64,000 nucleotides of DNA from Candidatus Leptovillus affinis (GTDB lineage: Bacteria > Chloroflexota > Anaerolineae > Promineifilales > Promineifilaceae). The translations under genes and the position numbers were made by a program. Positions 1 through 8,100 of this stretch are shown one piece after another (positions within the stretch are counted from its first letter, which is position 1; the number at the start of each line of letters is the position of its first letter). The stretch covers positions 1,024,306-1,088,305 of the forward strand of contig JADIYP010000002.1 in the NCBI GenBank assembly GCA_016705235.1, given 5' to 3'. The notes beneath the pieces are model-generated. The model was not told the origin of the DNA, ran no database searches, and saw only the letters and a program-made list of their open reading frames with translations.

Positions 1-93
1 CATGTCAAAAAAGCGCGGGGCATTGAGCCAGGCGTTGCTGTGCGCTTTGCCCATAAACTTTGTGCCAATAATGGCGACGTTCATCGTTTTCAT
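1..93 (-). CDS. Gfo/Idh/MocA-family oxidoreductase, N-terminal fragment cut by the window edge
   Basis: Only the first 31 codons lie inside the window; the gene runs off the left edge. The visible protein starts MKTMNVAIIGTKFMGKAHSN, a beta strand followed by a dinucleotide-binding turn with the same pattern as the complete oxidoreductase at 11787-12938 (GYAFMGRAHSN). Members of this family use NAD(P) to oxidise or reduce sugars, inositols and derivatives in the cytoplasm. An AGGGGA ribosome-binding site precedes the ATG. It follows the TIM-barrel gene by 11 bases on the same strand, so GntR, epimerase and this gene are probably one leftward operon. The substrate cannot be told from this fragment. 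Confidence 0.8.
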   Translation of the reverse strand, partial: MKTMNVAIIGTKFMGKAHSNAWLNAPRFFDM

Positions 94-104
94 CTGCGTG
101 TCCC

Positions 105-977
105 CTACTTTACGCTGGCCGCAATACGCTTCAACTCGGCAACGCTTTGCTCAACAGCCCAATGTTCCCGGTTTTCGTAATCAGGATGAAGGGAATCCGT
201 TTCGACCGCCAGGAAGCCCTGGTAGTTGGCGTTATACAAAATTTGGGCCAGTTTTTGATTATTGACCAGCCCTTCGCCCACCGGTGTCGAGGAAAAGAAA
301 TACCATTCCCGTGCATTCAGATCTTTCACCGGTTTTAAATCTTTAATATGGGTGGCATACACTCGATTAGCCAGCTTCTGCGCACCCTCTACCGGATCGT
401 CCAGCAGCCGCAAGAAGTTGCCTGTATCCAGGTTCAGCCCCAGGTAGGGGGATCCTACGCGTTCCAGCAGCTCCACACATTCGTCCGAGGTGTAGTCAAT
501 GTGGTTTTCCACGGCCAATTTGACGTCATATTCTTCGGCAACCTTTACCGCTTCTTTGAACCAGTCGACCAAAATATCAATTTGGGGGCCGTGTGGTTCA
601 AAGCGAAACATCAGGCTGCTGGCCACCACGCGCATCACCGGCGCACCAATCAATCTGGCATTAGGAATTTGGGCGATCATGTCGTTGTAGGCGGCTCTAT
701 TTTTGCCAGCCTCTAGCCCATCAGGGTGTCCCCAGGCATAGACCCGATCGAATCCATAATCATCCAACTGTGCTTTCAGATCTACAAACCAAGCCTTGTC
801 GAAGCTGGGGAAAAAGCATGACTCCAACGACACTCCGTCCACGTCTAATTTCTTGGCAAAAACCAGGAAATCTTCCATGCTCATCTTCTCGTTTTCGGGT
901 GGAGGTGTCTGGTGCGGATATACTTCACCAAAATAGCGGTGGAAACAATAACTATCGATACCAACTTTCATCGCCAT
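105..977 (-). CDS. TIM-barrel sugar isomerase/epimerase (xylose isomerase-like/AP endonuclease 2 superfamily)
   Basis: The 290-residue protein has the size and strand pattern of cytoplasmic sugar epimerases and isomerases related to D-tagatose 3-epimerase and hydroxypyruvate isomerase. Barrel strands carrying likely metal or substrate ligands are AVENH (Glu157), LNLDTGN (Asp184), ATHIKD (His209) and AVETD (Glu259). The start is chosen at MAMKVG because AAAGGAGAG lies just upstream. It sits between a GntR gene (34 bases upstream) and a Gfo/Idh oxidoreductase (11 bases downstream) on the same strand, an arrangement typical of catabolic operons for uncommon sugars or polyols. A second, distantly similar TIM-barrel enzyme is at 10364-11326. 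The exact substrate is unknown. Confidence 0.85.
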   Translation of the reverse strand: MAMKVGIDSYCFHRYFGEVYPHQTPPPENEKMSMEDFLVFAKKLDVDGVSLESCFFPSFDKAWFVDLKAQLDDYGFDRVYAWGHPDGLEAGKNRAAYNDMIAQIPNARLIGAPVMRVVASSLMFRFEPHGPQIDILVDWFKEAVKVAEEYDVKLAVENHIDYTSDECVELLERVGSPYLGLNLDTGNFLRLLDDPVEGAQKLANRVYATHIKDLKPVKDLNAREWYFFSSTPVGEGLVNNQKLAQILYNANYQGFLAVETDSLHPDYENREHWAVEQSVAELKRIAASVK

Positions 978-1011
978 TGAAACTCTCCTTTTCCTGGGTT
1001 ATGGCAAGCCG

Positions 1012-1836
1012 TTAAATGTGTTCTTCTTCCAGAAATGATTTGGGATTGGTGGTTTGTTCCCGAGTGCGGATAAGCTCTACCTCAAACATAGATCGGTCTC
1101 CGCGGTGAAGGGCGTGATAATATTCGAGAGGTGTGCCGTCAGCCAGATAACTAATGCTGTCTAAACTAATGAGGGGGGCGCCTTCAGCAATTTCCAGTAA
1201 CGCTGCTTCGTATTCGCTGGCTACTACTGCTTCTAAAATGCGTCGTCCACGGTCGATGACCAGGTTGTACGTTTCCTCAAGGTAAGCGTAGAGGGATTGA
1301 CGCGTGAGATCGGTCTCAACTAAAGCAGGGCAGAGGGCATGCGGGAGGTAAGTTGTGACAAGGACAATTGGTTCGCCACCCACATACCGCACACGGTCAA
1401 TGCGAATAACAGGCGATTCGGGGGCAAGCTGCAAAAAAGCCGCTACTTTGGCGTTGGCGGGTATGATGGCCTGTTTGAGGACTTTGGATACAGGCGGAAG
1501 GCCTTTACTTGCCATGTCCTGATAAAAACCGGTGAGTTCTTGAAACAAGCTCTCCCCAATTTTTGGCTCAGCTACGAATGTGCCCCGTCCTTTTTCGCGA
1601 ACAATTAATCCTTCGTACTCCAGCCCCTTTAGTGCTTGCCGGATGACGGTGCGGCTGACATCAAACATGCGACACAGTTCTGGCTCGCTTGGAAGTTGTT
1701 CGCCAGGTTTAATGTCCCCGTGGTCAATGTATTCTTTGAGGGCGTCTTGGACCTGAGCGTAAAACGGAATGTAGCTGGTTCGGTCGATTTTATTGTCAAT
1801 ATTCACGCCGCACCCTGAGATTTGTAATCTTGTCAT
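1012..1836 (-). CDS. GntR-family transcriptional regulator with UTRA ligand-binding domain
   Basis: The protein has an N-terminal GntR winged helix (about residues 18-85: PFYAQVQDALKEYI, then LPSEPELCRMFDVSRTVIRQAL and a REKGRGTFV wing) and a C-terminal UTRA (HutC/FarR) effector domain (about 110-260). Such proteins repress sugar or amine catabolic operons and let go of DNA when a phosphorylated intermediate binds the UTRA domain. The ATG at 1836 has a weak ribosome-binding site; a GTG 10 codons later (1806) follows AGGGTG and could be the real start. It heads the leftward operon with the TIM-barrel and Gfo/Idh genes and is divergent to a second GntR gene at 2054. Confidence 0.9.
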   Translation of the reverse strand: MTRLQISGCGVNIDNKIDRTSYIPFYAQVQDALKEYIDHGDIKPGEQLPSEPELCRMFDVSRTVIRQALKGLEYEGLIVREKGRGTFVAEPKIGESLFQELTGFYQDMASKGLPPVSKVLKQAIIPANAKVAAFLQLAPESPVIRIDRVRYVGGEPIVLVTTYLPHALCPALVETDLTRQSLYAYLEETYNLVIDRGRRILEAVVASEYEAALLEIAEGAPLISLDSISYLADGTPLEYYHALHRGDRSMFEVELIRTREQTTNPKSFLEEEHI

Positions 1837-1838
1837 CC

Positions 1839-1886
1839 TGTAATTACAACTAAGTCATAGTTTATAGAACATGTCTAATTTGTCAA
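1839..1886 (-). promoter_or_regulatory. Leftward promoter and palindromic operator candidate of the GntR operon
   Basis: Read on the minus strand there is a perfect -35 TTGACA (1881-1886), a 16-base spacer and a -10 TAAACT (1859-1864). The perfect 10-bp palindrome TGTAATTACA (1839-1848) lies about 10 bases downstream of the -10 box, over the expected transcription start, as autorepressing GntR proteins often bind. The assignment is inferred from layout only. Confidence 0.55.
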
Positions 1887-1960
1887 GCATAAATTTGTGT
1901 ATTTTTGCAAATATTAGCCATTACCAGGTTTGAAATGTGGCGTAATCATACTAAATGTGG

Positions 1961-2019
1961 TTGACAACGGCCGTTTTCTACATTAACATATGGTTATTAG
2001 GTTGTCCGTACAACCTAAT
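1961..2019 (+). promoter_or_regulatory. Rightward promoter with 10-bp-arm inverted-repeat operator
   Basis: TTGACA (1961-1966), a 17-base spacer and TAACAT (1984-1989) form a good sigma-70-type promoter. Right after it lies an inverted repeat with perfect 10-bp arms, ATTAGGTTGT (1996-2005) and its complement (2010-2019), separated by CCGT. The repeat covers the predicted +1 region, the classic place for GntR autorepression. An ACGGCCGT palindrome falls inside the promoter spacer. Confidence 0.7.
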
Positions 2020-2053
2020 GATTGCTACTTAAATAAGGAGTGAAAGAAAGCCG

Positions 2054-2794
2054 ATGGCCCTCAAAGATCGGGTTAGCCCACAAAGCAAATCGCCCCTGTA
2101 CCAACAGATCTACCAACTGCTGCGCACAAAAATCCTAAGCGGTCAGTGGCGTCCGGGTGATGTGCTGCCCTCAGAGGCCGACCTAATGGAGCAATATCAA
2201 GTAAGCCGAGCCACAGTCAGGCAGGCAATAGATGAATTGGCCAGTGATGGCCTGATCTACCGCAAGCAGGGCAAGGGTACATTTGTCTCTCCCCCAACGG
2301 TTGAACAAGGTCTGGTCCGGATTGTTAGCTTTACAGAAGACATGGAGCAGCGCGGTTTTACGCCGGGAACCAAACTCGTGTCGGCCGGACTGGTGCCGGC
2401 GACCGATTTGTTGGCGCGCAAACTGGATATTCAACCTGGCGAGCCGCTGGCGCGCATTGAGCGTTTGCGGTTGGCGGACAATGAACCAATGAGCCTTGAG
2501 GTTTCTTTTCTGGTGCAGCGGTATTGCCCTGGCATTTTAACTCAGGACTATACGTCACACTCTTTGCGGCTTGTGCTGGAAGAGCGGTATGGCATTCGTA
2601 TCACCAGCGCCCGCCAAACCATTCAGGCCATTTCGGCCACTGAGGAACTGGCTGATCTACTTTCCATCGAGACCCACGGGGCGATCCTTTATATTGAACG
2701 TACCTCTTATTCCGAATTCGATGTGCCGATAGAATATTTACGCCTGTACCATCGTGGCGACCGCTACACATTGCACAGCGAACTGCGCGGCTAG
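2054..2794 (+). CDS. GntR-family transcriptional regulator with UTRA domain
   Basis: The 246-residue protein has a GntR winged helix (about residues 13-80: SPLYQQIYQLLR, LPSEADLMEQYQVSRATVRQ and YRKQGKGTFV) and a UTRA effector domain (about 95-240). The family represses catabolic genes and is released by a sugar-derived ligand. AAGGAG lies 13 bases before the ATG, slightly far, but no better in-frame start exists. It is the first gene after the promoter/operator at 1961-2019 and is followed 8 bases later by the kinase gene, so it likely autoregulates and controls the rightward operon. It is a paralogue of the divergent GntR at 1012-1836. Confidence 0.92.
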   Translation: MALKDRVSPQSKSPLYQQIYQLLRTKILSGQWRPGDVLPSEADLMEQYQVSRATVRQAIDELASDGLIYRKQGKGTFVSPPTVEQGLVRIVSFTEDMEQRGFTPGTKLVSAGLVPATDLLARKLDIQPGEPLARIERLRLADNEPMSLEVSFLVQRYCPGILTQDYTSHSLRLVLEERYGIRITSARQTIQAISATEELADLLSIETHGAILYIERTSYSEFDVPIEYLRLYHRGDRYTLHSELRG

Positions 2795-2802
2795 GGGGCT
2801 GG

Positions 2803-3798
2803 ATGCACATCGTCACGTTGGGCGAAATTTTGATTGACATGTTCCCGGCAGAGGTGGGACGGCCGTTACCCCAAGTTTCCGCTTTCCACCCCAAACCAGG
2901 CGGCGCGCCGGCCAACGTCGCCGTAGCGGCCCGCCGTTTGGGCGCACAGACCGCCTTCATCGGCAAAGTGGGCGACGATGCCTTTGGTTATCATCTGAGG
3001 CGGGTGTTGGCCAATGAGGGCGTCGTCACCGATGGGATGCGCGTGGACGAGGCGGCCCGCACAACGATGGCCATCATCGCCATGCCCGACGAGCACACGG
3101 CCGAATTTGTCTTCTACCGCAACCCCGGCGCGGACTTGCGCCTGCGCCCCGATGAACTGGACGAAGACCTTTTGCGCCGCACGCGGGCGCTGCACATCGG
3201 CTCGCTCAGTCTGGTGGATGAACCGGCGCGCAGCGCCACGCACACCGCCGTAAAGATTGCCCGGCAGCAGGGCGCGCTCATCTCCTTCGACGTCAATTAC
3301 CGCCCCAGCCTGTGGCCCAATCCGGCGGCGGCCCTGGCGCAAATCCGGGCCATGATTCCCCTGGTGGACCTGCTGAAGGTGAACGAGGTGGAGCTGGCGC
3401 TGCTGGCGGGGGAAGGGGAAACGGCCGTTACCATCCAATCCCTCCTCGCCCTTGGCCCGACCCTGTGTGTGCTGACGCGGGGCAAAGAGGGCAGTTATGC
3501 GCAAACGGCCGTCGGCCACACCATCACCGCGCCTGCCTTCCCCGTCTCCACTGTAGACGCCACTGGCTGCGGCGACGCCTTCATCGCTGGGGTGCTGTTC
3601 CAACTGACGCAGACCGACGACTGGCGCGCGCAGTTGGAACCCGCTCGCCTGGCCGCCATCCTGCGCTTCGCCAACGCCGTCGGCGCGCTGACGGCCCAAA
3701 TGCAGGGCGTGATACCAGCCTTGCCCACGGCCGTGCAGGTGCAAACCTTCCTGGCCCACCAATCCGCAATCCGCAATCCACAATCCGCAATCACTTAA
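2803..3798 (+). CDS. PfkB-family carbohydrate kinase
   Basis: The 331-residue cytoplasmic protein shows both PfkB signatures: GGAPANVAVAARRLG near residue 33 and DATGCGDAF near residue 251, the latter carrying the catalytic Asp and the anion hole (Cys where Ala is usual). It resembles fructokinase and 2-keto-3-deoxygluconate kinase and should phosphorylate a sugar or sugar acid with ATP. It starts 8 bases after GntR and precedes the transketolase pair, so it probably makes the phosphorylated ketose that transketolase uses. The last dozen residues (SAIRNPQSAIT) are encoded by a 7-bp tandem repeat that runs into the 3' end, so the native C terminus was probably shorter. Confidence 0.93.
   Translation: MHIVTLGEILIDMFPAEVGRPLPQVSAFHPKPGGAPANVAVAARRLGAQTAFIGKVGDDAFGYHLRRVLANEGVVTDGMRVDEAARTTMAIIAMPDEHTAEFVFYRNPGADLRLRPDELDEDLLRRTRALHIGSLSLVDEPARSATHTAVKIARQQGALISFDVNYRPSLWPNPAAALAQIRAMIPLVDLLKVNEVELALLAGEGETAVTIQSLLALGPTLCVLTRGKEGSYAQTAVGHTITAPAFPVSTVDATGCGDAFIAGVLFQLTQTDDWRAQLEPARLAAILRFANAVGALTAQMQGVIPALPTAVQVQTFLAHQSAIRNPQSAIT
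3761..3794 (+). repeat. 7-bp tandem repeat (AATCCGC units) overlapping the kinase 3' end
   Basis: Nearly five copies of a 7-base unit AATCCGC or AATCCAC run from inside the kinase gene to 6 bases before the ribosome-binding site of the transketolase gene. The repeat is read through as coding sequence up to the TAA stop. It looks like an intergenic repeat that has moved into a gene end. Confidence 0.8.
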
Positions 3799-3807
3799 GG
3801 AGTTTTC

Positions 3808-4647
3808 ATGGACGCAATACCCACAACGGCCGTTGGCGAACTGAACGAAATCGCTCGTCAGATGCGGCTCGACATTCTGGAGATGACCACCAAAGCTGGT
3901 TCCGGCCATCCCTCCAGCTCTTTTTCGGCCACCGAAATTGTCACCGCGCTCTATTTCGGCGGCGTGCTGCGCTACCGGCCCGACGAACCGCTCTGGCCGG
4001 AGCGCGACCGCTTTATCATGAGCAAAGGCCACGCCGCGCCGCTGCTTTATGCCGCGCTGGCCCGCGCCGGCTATATCGAGCGCAACCTTATCTGGACGCT
4101 GCGCGAAGTGGACAGCCCGGTACAGGGCCATCCCATCCAAAACGTGCTGCCCGGCGTCGAAGCCACCACCGGCTCGTTGGGGCAGGGCTTGTCGGCCGGG
4201 GTGGGGCACGTGTTGGGCGGACGACTTAACCGGTTTGATTACCGCGTGTATGTGCTGCTGGGTGATGGCGAGTGCGAAGCCGGGCAGGTCTGGGAAGCGG
4301 CCATGTCCGCCGCCCACTTCAAGGCCGATAACCTGGTCGCCATCCTCGACTACAACAAATATCAGGAGACCGGCCCCATCAGCCGGGAAATGGCTCTGGA
4401 GCCGCTGGCGCAAAAGTGGCAAAGCTTCGGCTGGCACGTCGAAGAGGCCGACGGCCACGACATGGCCGATTTGCTGGCGAAATTCGATGCGGTACGGATG
4501 GTCAAAGGCCAGCCGTCGATCATCATCGCCCACACGATCAAGGGCAAGGGCGTTTCTTTTGTCGAGGCTGATTTTACCTTTCACGGCCGTGCGCTGACGC
4601 CGCAGCAGGCCGAATTGGCGCGGGAGGAACTCCATGGAACTCGGTAA
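3808..4647 (+). CDS. Transketolase, N-terminal (TPP-pyrophosphate binding) subunit
   Basis: This 279-residue protein is the N-terminal half of a split transketolase. It carries the TPP/Mg motif LLGDGECEAG...ILDYNKYQ (about residues 150-190), the active-site SKGHAAPLLYAAL region (about 71-83) and TGSLGQGLSAGVG (about 125-137). With the C-terminal subunit it transfers a two-carbon ketol unit between sugar phosphates. A GGAG ribosome-binding site precedes the ATG. It overlaps the next gene by 14 bases, indicating translational coupling and a stoichiometric complex. Split transketolases inside regulated sugar operons usually serve a dedicated pathway rather than the central pentose phosphate pathway. 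Confidence 0.95.
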   Translation: MDAIPTTAVGELNEIARQMRLDILEMTTKAGSGHPSSSFSATEIVTALYFGGVLRYRPDEPLWPERDRFIMSKGHAAPLLYAALARAGYIERNLIWTLREVDSPVQGHPIQNVLPGVEATTGSLGQGLSAGVGHVLGGRLNRFDYRVYVLLGDGECEAGQVWEAAMSAAHFKADNLVAILDYNKYQETGPISREMALEPLAQKWQSFGWHVEEADGHDMADLLAKFDAVRMVKGQPSIIIAHTIKGKGVSFVEADFTFHGRALTPQQAELAREELHGTR

Positions 4648-5611
4648 ACTGGCAGGACTCAAACCCTATCCCCAACCGCTGCGCAACGTTTTCGGCGAAG
4701 CGCTGCTAAACGTCGCCCGCGACAATGAAAAAGTGGTCGTCCTCGACGGCGACCTGGGTAATTCCACCAAAACGGAGTACGTGCGGCAAACGTTCCCCGA
4801 CCGGTTTTTCAACATCGGCATCGCCGAGAGCAATCTGGTGGGCATTGGCGCCGGGCTGGCCGCCTGCGGCTTTGTGCCCTGGATTACCAGCTTCTCTTCC
4901 TTTTTATTATGCAACGCCTACGACCAGATTCGGTTAGCGGTGGCCATGTCCAACATCAACGCCAAGGTGTTAGGCAGCCATGGCGGTATCACCCTGGGCA
5001 AAGATGGCCCCACGCAGATGGGCATCGAAGACCTGGCGCTGATGGGCGGCCTGCCGACCTTTGTCATTTTGGTTCCCAGCGACCCGGCCTCCATGCACGC
5101 GGCCGTGAAAGCGGCCACCGATTACGTCGGACCGGTTTTCCTGCGCTCCAGCCGGGTGGCGCTGCCGGAAATTTACCCCATGAATGATTGCCCCTTCGAG
5201 ATTGGCAAAGCCAACGTGGTGCGCCAGGGCCGCGACCTGACCATCGTGGCCTGCGGCATTATGGTGGCGGCGGCGCTGGATGCAGCGGCCGTTCTCGCCC
5301 AGGAAGGCATTGCGGCGCGGGTGCTGGATATGCACACCATCCGCCCGATGGACGTGGCCGCGCTGGCGGCGGCGGCGCGGGAAACCGGAGCCATCGTCAC
5401 GGCCGAGGAGCATTTGCTGCAAGGCGGCATGGGCAGCAACGTCGCCCGCGTGGTGGCTGAGCAGCACCCCGTACCCATGCGCTTTGTCGGCCTGGCCGAC
5501 ACCTACACCGAATCGGGCGACCCGGATGATTTGCTGCGGAAGTATAAGTTAACGGCCGTCGACATCGCCGCCGCCGCCCGTGAAGCCTACGCCGCCAAGA
5601 CAAGACAATAG
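4634..5611 (+). CDS. Transketolase, C-terminal (pyrimidine-binding) subunit
   Basis: The 325-residue protein is the partner of the preceding gene. It contains the TPP pyrimidine-binding fold with DGDLGNSTKT (about 36-45), FNIGIAESNLVGIGAG (about 59-74; the Glu that activates TPP) and the C-terminal transketolase fold ending near residue 310. The start lies within the end of the N-terminal subunit gene, with GGAGGAA just upstream. The two subunits together match a full-length transketolase. Directly after the stop a dispersed hairpin repeat (5613-5707) separates it from the DRL-like gene. Confidence 0.95.
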   Translation: MELGKLAGLKPYPQPLRNVFGEALLNVARDNEKVVVLDGDLGNSTKTEYVRQTFPDRFFNIGIAESNLVGIGAGLAACGFVPWITSFSSFLLCNAYDQIRLAVAMSNINAKVLGSHGGITLGKDGPTQMGIEDLALMGGLPTFVILVPSDPASMHAAVKAATDYVGPVFLRSSRVALPEIYPMNDCPFEIGKANVVRQGRDLTIVACGIMVAAALDAAAVLAQEGIAARVLDMHTIRPMDVAALAAAARETGAIVTAEEHLLQGGMGSNVARVVAEQHPVPMRFVGLADTYTESGDPDDLLRKYKLTAVDIAAAAREAYAAKTRQ

Positions 5612-5612
5612 A

Positions 5613-5707
5613 CCCTGTCATGCTGAGCGCAGCGAAGCATCCCCTTTGTTTGAAATGACCAGGGCAAGGGGATGCTTCGCTACGAAGACTCCCCTCAGCA
5701 TGACGGG
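5613..5707. repeat. Dispersed hairpin repeat, TGTCATGCTGAG family
   Basis: A REP/MITE-like unit with ends CCCTGTCATGCTGAG and CTCAGCATGACGGG (outer inverted repeats) and inner inverted GCGAAGCATCCCC and GGGGATGCTTCGC. The same family recurs at 24305-24386 and 63689-63765. It fills the gap between the transketolase and DRL-like genes. Confidence 0.8.
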
Positions 5708-5731
5708 TTTCTTCTAATTGAGAATACAGCG

Positions 5732-7015
5732 ATGTTATTAAACGAACTCAAACAACGCGCTGCCTCCGGGCAGCCCATTCGTATTGCCGCCAGCGGGGCG
5801 GGCTGGATGGGCAGCGGTTTCGCCGCCCAGATGGCTCACGTACCCGGCATGGAACTCTCCGTGCTGATTGATCCCGACCTTGAAGCTGCCCGCACCGCAT
5901 TCACCGCGACTGGGCTGGATGCGGCCGACATCGTCGAAGCCACTCACGTTGGCCCGGCAATGGACGCCATTCGCCAGGGCAAACGGGTCGTCACGGCCGA
6001 TGTGGAACTGGCGGCGCAGATCGAAGCCATCGACGTGATGACCGATGTCACTCCGTCGCCTGCCTCCGGCGCGGCCACAGCTTACGCGGCCATCACCCAC
6101 GGCAAAGACGTGGTGCTCATCAACATCGAAGCCGACGTGACGGTGGGGCGCGCCCTGAAAAAGCTGGCCGCTGACGCCGGGGTGCTCTACTCCGTCTCCT
6201 CTGGCGACGAGCCGGGCTGCCTGATGGAGTTGTATGACTTTGTGACCACGCTTGGTTTTGAACCCATTGTCATTGGCAAGGGTAAGAACAACCCGCTGGA
6301 CCCCACGGCTACGCCGGATACGGTGGCCGAAGCGGCGCGGCGGGCGAACAAAGACGCCTATCAAACCGCCTCCTACGTAGACGGCAGCAAGACGATGTTC
6401 GAGATGACCTGCGCCGCCAACGCCACCGGCTGCCGGCCGATGCAGCGGGGCATGGTCGGGCCGGAGGCGACCCAGGCGACCATCACCGAGATTTTTTCGC
6501 TGCGCGAGGATGGCGGGCTGACCCCGTTCCCCGGCGTGGTGGATTTTGTGCAGGGAGCGGCGATGGCCGGGGGCGTGTTTGTGACGGTGCGCGTGCAGGA
6601 CGGCCGTATCGCCGACGATTTGAAATATCTGAAGGTGGGCAACGGCCGTTACTCTACCTTCTTCCGCCCCTACCACCTCTGGTTCATCGAAGCGCCCATC
6701 TCCATTGCCAGGGCGGTGCTCTACCGCCAGACCACGCTGGTCCCACTGGACCAGCCGGTGGCCGATGTGCTGACCATCGCCAAACGGGATTTGCGCCCTG
6801 GCGAGCGGCTGGATGATTTTGGCGGCTACACATTTCGCGGGCTGATGGATACGGCCACGGCCGTGGCCGCCGAAAACGGCCTGCCCGCCGGTCTGGCTCC
6901 CGGCGCGGAACTCATTCGCCCGGTGGCTTCCGGGGCGATTATCACCTGGGCCGACGTGCGCCTGGATGAAACCAGCCCCGTCGTGCGCCTGCGCCGGTTA
7001 CAAGATCAACATTAG
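5732..7015 (+). CDS. DXR-like (DRL)/homoserine dehydrogenase-like NAD(P) oxidoreductase with C-terminal SAF domain
   Basis: The 427-residue protein has a Rossmann fold with GAGWMGSGF (about residues 22-30), a DVTPSPASGAA segment, a middle catalytic region (GDEPGCLMELYDF, FPGVVDFVQGAAMAGGVFV) and a C-terminal SAF domain (about 345-420, with RDLRPGERLDDFGGYT). This layout is that of the DRL family, first shown in Brucella to convert 1-deoxyxylulose 5-phosphate to MEP. Here the catabolic context makes another branched or deoxy-sugar phosphate substrate possible. The upstream in-frame ATG at 5672 lies inside a dispersed repeat, so the start is placed at 5732. The ribosome-binding site is weak. 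Confidence 0.8.
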   Translation: MLLNELKQRAASGQPIRIAASGAGWMGSGFAAQMAHVPGMELSVLIDPDLEAARTAFTATGLDAADIVEATHVGPAMDAIRQGKRVVTADVELAAQIEAIDVMTDVTPSPASGAATAYAAITHGKDVVLINIEADVTVGRALKKLAADAGVLYSVSSGDEPGCLMELYDFVTTLGFEPIVIGKGKNNPLDPTATPDTVAEAARRANKDAYQTASYVDGSKTMFEMTCAANATGCRPMQRGMVGPEATQATITEIFSLREDGGLTPFPGVVDFVQGAAMAGGVFVTVRVQDGRIADDLKYLKVGNGRYSTFFRPYHLWFIEAPISIARAVLYRQTTLVPLDQPVADVLTIAKRDLRPGERLDDFGGYTFRGLMDTATAVAAENGLPAGLAPGAELIRPVASGAIITWADVRLDETSPVVRLRRLQDQH

Positions 7016-7078
7016 CACCACGGAGGCACGGAGAACACGGAGTTTTTTACTCTCCGTGCCCACCGTGCCTCCGTGGTG
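7016..7078. repeat. Dispersed CACCACGGAGGCACGGAG hairpin repeat
   Basis: Arms CACCACGGAGGCACGGAG and its near-complement flank a short T-rich loop, giving a long hairpin between the DRL-like and E1 alpha genes. A one-arm copy is at 11760-11786 and a relative lies in-frame inside the regulator gene at 22182-22244. It may attenuate transcription here, but no function is shown. Confidence 0.8.
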
Positions 7079-7095
7079 AATTCTTATAAGAAACC

Positions 7096-8100
7096 ATGTC
7101 ATACCAAACAGTTACAGACGAAAGTGAACAAATTGCCGCCAGCGGCTTGACGCCGGAGCAGCTTTTGCAGGCCCTGCGCCAGATGCACCTCATCCGCGCC
7201 TTTGAGGAAAAGGCGGAGGCGTTGTACGCCCTGGGCAAAATTCACGGCACGATGCACCTCTCCATCGGACAGGAAGCGTCGGCGGTGGGGGCGTGCCTGG
7301 CGCTGCGTCCTGACGATACCATTCTGAGCACGCATCGCGGCCACGGCCACTGCATTGCCAAGGGAGCCGAGCCGCCGTTGATGATGGCCGAGTTTTTCGG
7401 CAAAGAAGTGGGTTATTGCCGGGGGCGCGGCGGCTCCATGCACATCGCCGACGTGGCCGGGGGCAATCTGGGGGCCAACGGCATCGTTGCCGGCGGGCTG
7501 CCCATCTCCACCGGCGTGGGCCTGAGCCTGCAAATGCAGCGCACCGACCGCGTCTGCCTCACCTTTTTTGGCGACGGCGCGGCCAACGAAGGCGCGTTCC
7601 ACGAATCGTTGAATCTGGCGGCCATCTGGCGGCTGCCGGTGGTGTACGTGTGCGAGAACAACCAGTACGCGATGTCGATGCCGGTGACGGCCGCGTTCCC
7701 CATCCGCCAGATTTCTGAGCGGGCGGCGGCCTATGGTATTCCCGGCGTGACGGTGGATGGCAATGATTTGCTGGCGGTGTATGGGGCGGTGGAAACGGCC
7801 GTGTCCCGTGCCCGCGCCGGTGAAGGCCCCAGCCTGATCGAAGCCGTCACTTACCGCTGGCGCGGCCATTCCAAGAGCGACCGCCAGCGCTACCGCACCC
7901 GCGACGAAGTGAAAGAATGGCAGGCGCGTGATCCCATCACCCGCCTGGAGAATTTGCTGGTCGCCGCAGATTTATTTACGGCCGAAAAACTGGCTGATTT
8001 AGGCGCGGCGGCGCGCCAGACCATCGAAGACAGCGTGGCCTTCGCCGAAGCGCAGGCCGACCCCGACCCGGCGACGATTTTGGAGGGCGTTTATGCCTGA
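7096..8100 (+). CDS. Thiamine-dependent 2-oxoacid/acetoin dehydrogenase E1 component, alpha subunit
   Basis: The 334-residue protein carries the E1 alpha TPP motif FFGDGAANEG (GDG at about 159-161) with the closing ENNQYAMS (about 187-194), the STHRGHGHCIAKG loop (about 78-90) and RGRGGSMH (about 110-117). E1 alpha/beta heterotetramers decarboxylate a 2-oxo acid, or cleave acetoin, and pass the acyl group to lipoyl-E2. The length fits the acetoin dehydrogenase AcoA/PdhA type. It overlaps the E1 beta gene by 8 bases. No strong ribosome-binding site is visible before the ATG, which follows a hairpin repeat by 17 bases. Confidence 0.93.
   Translation: MSYQTVTDESEQIAASGLTPEQLLQALRQMHLIRAFEEKAEALYALGKIHGTMHLSIGQEASAVGACLALRPDDTILSTHRGHGHCIAKGAEPPLMMAEFFGKEVGYCRGRGGSMHIADVAGGNLGANGIVAGGLPISTGVGLSLQMQRTDRVCLTFFGDGAANEGAFHESLNLAAIWRLPVVYVCENNQYAMSMPVTAAFPIRQISERAAAYGIPGVTVDGNDLLAVYGAVETAVSRARAGEGPSLIEAVTYRWRGHSKSDRQRYRTRDEVKEWQARDPITRLENLLVAADLFTAEKLADLGAAARQTIEDSVAFAEAQADPDPATILEGVYA

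Noticed and set aside
2866..4662. 598-codon open frame antisense to the kinase and transketolase genes
   Set aside because: It mirrors the codon pattern of strong genes on the other strand, has no family-like sequence and no start signals; such long shadows are expected in G+C-rich genes.
3808..5611. Calling the split transketolase an apulose-4-phosphate transketolase (AptA/AptB)
   Set aside because: Kinase, isomerase and split transketolase fit that pathway, but the DRL-like enzyme and E1/E2 complex do not, and no diagnostic residues can be read without alignments.
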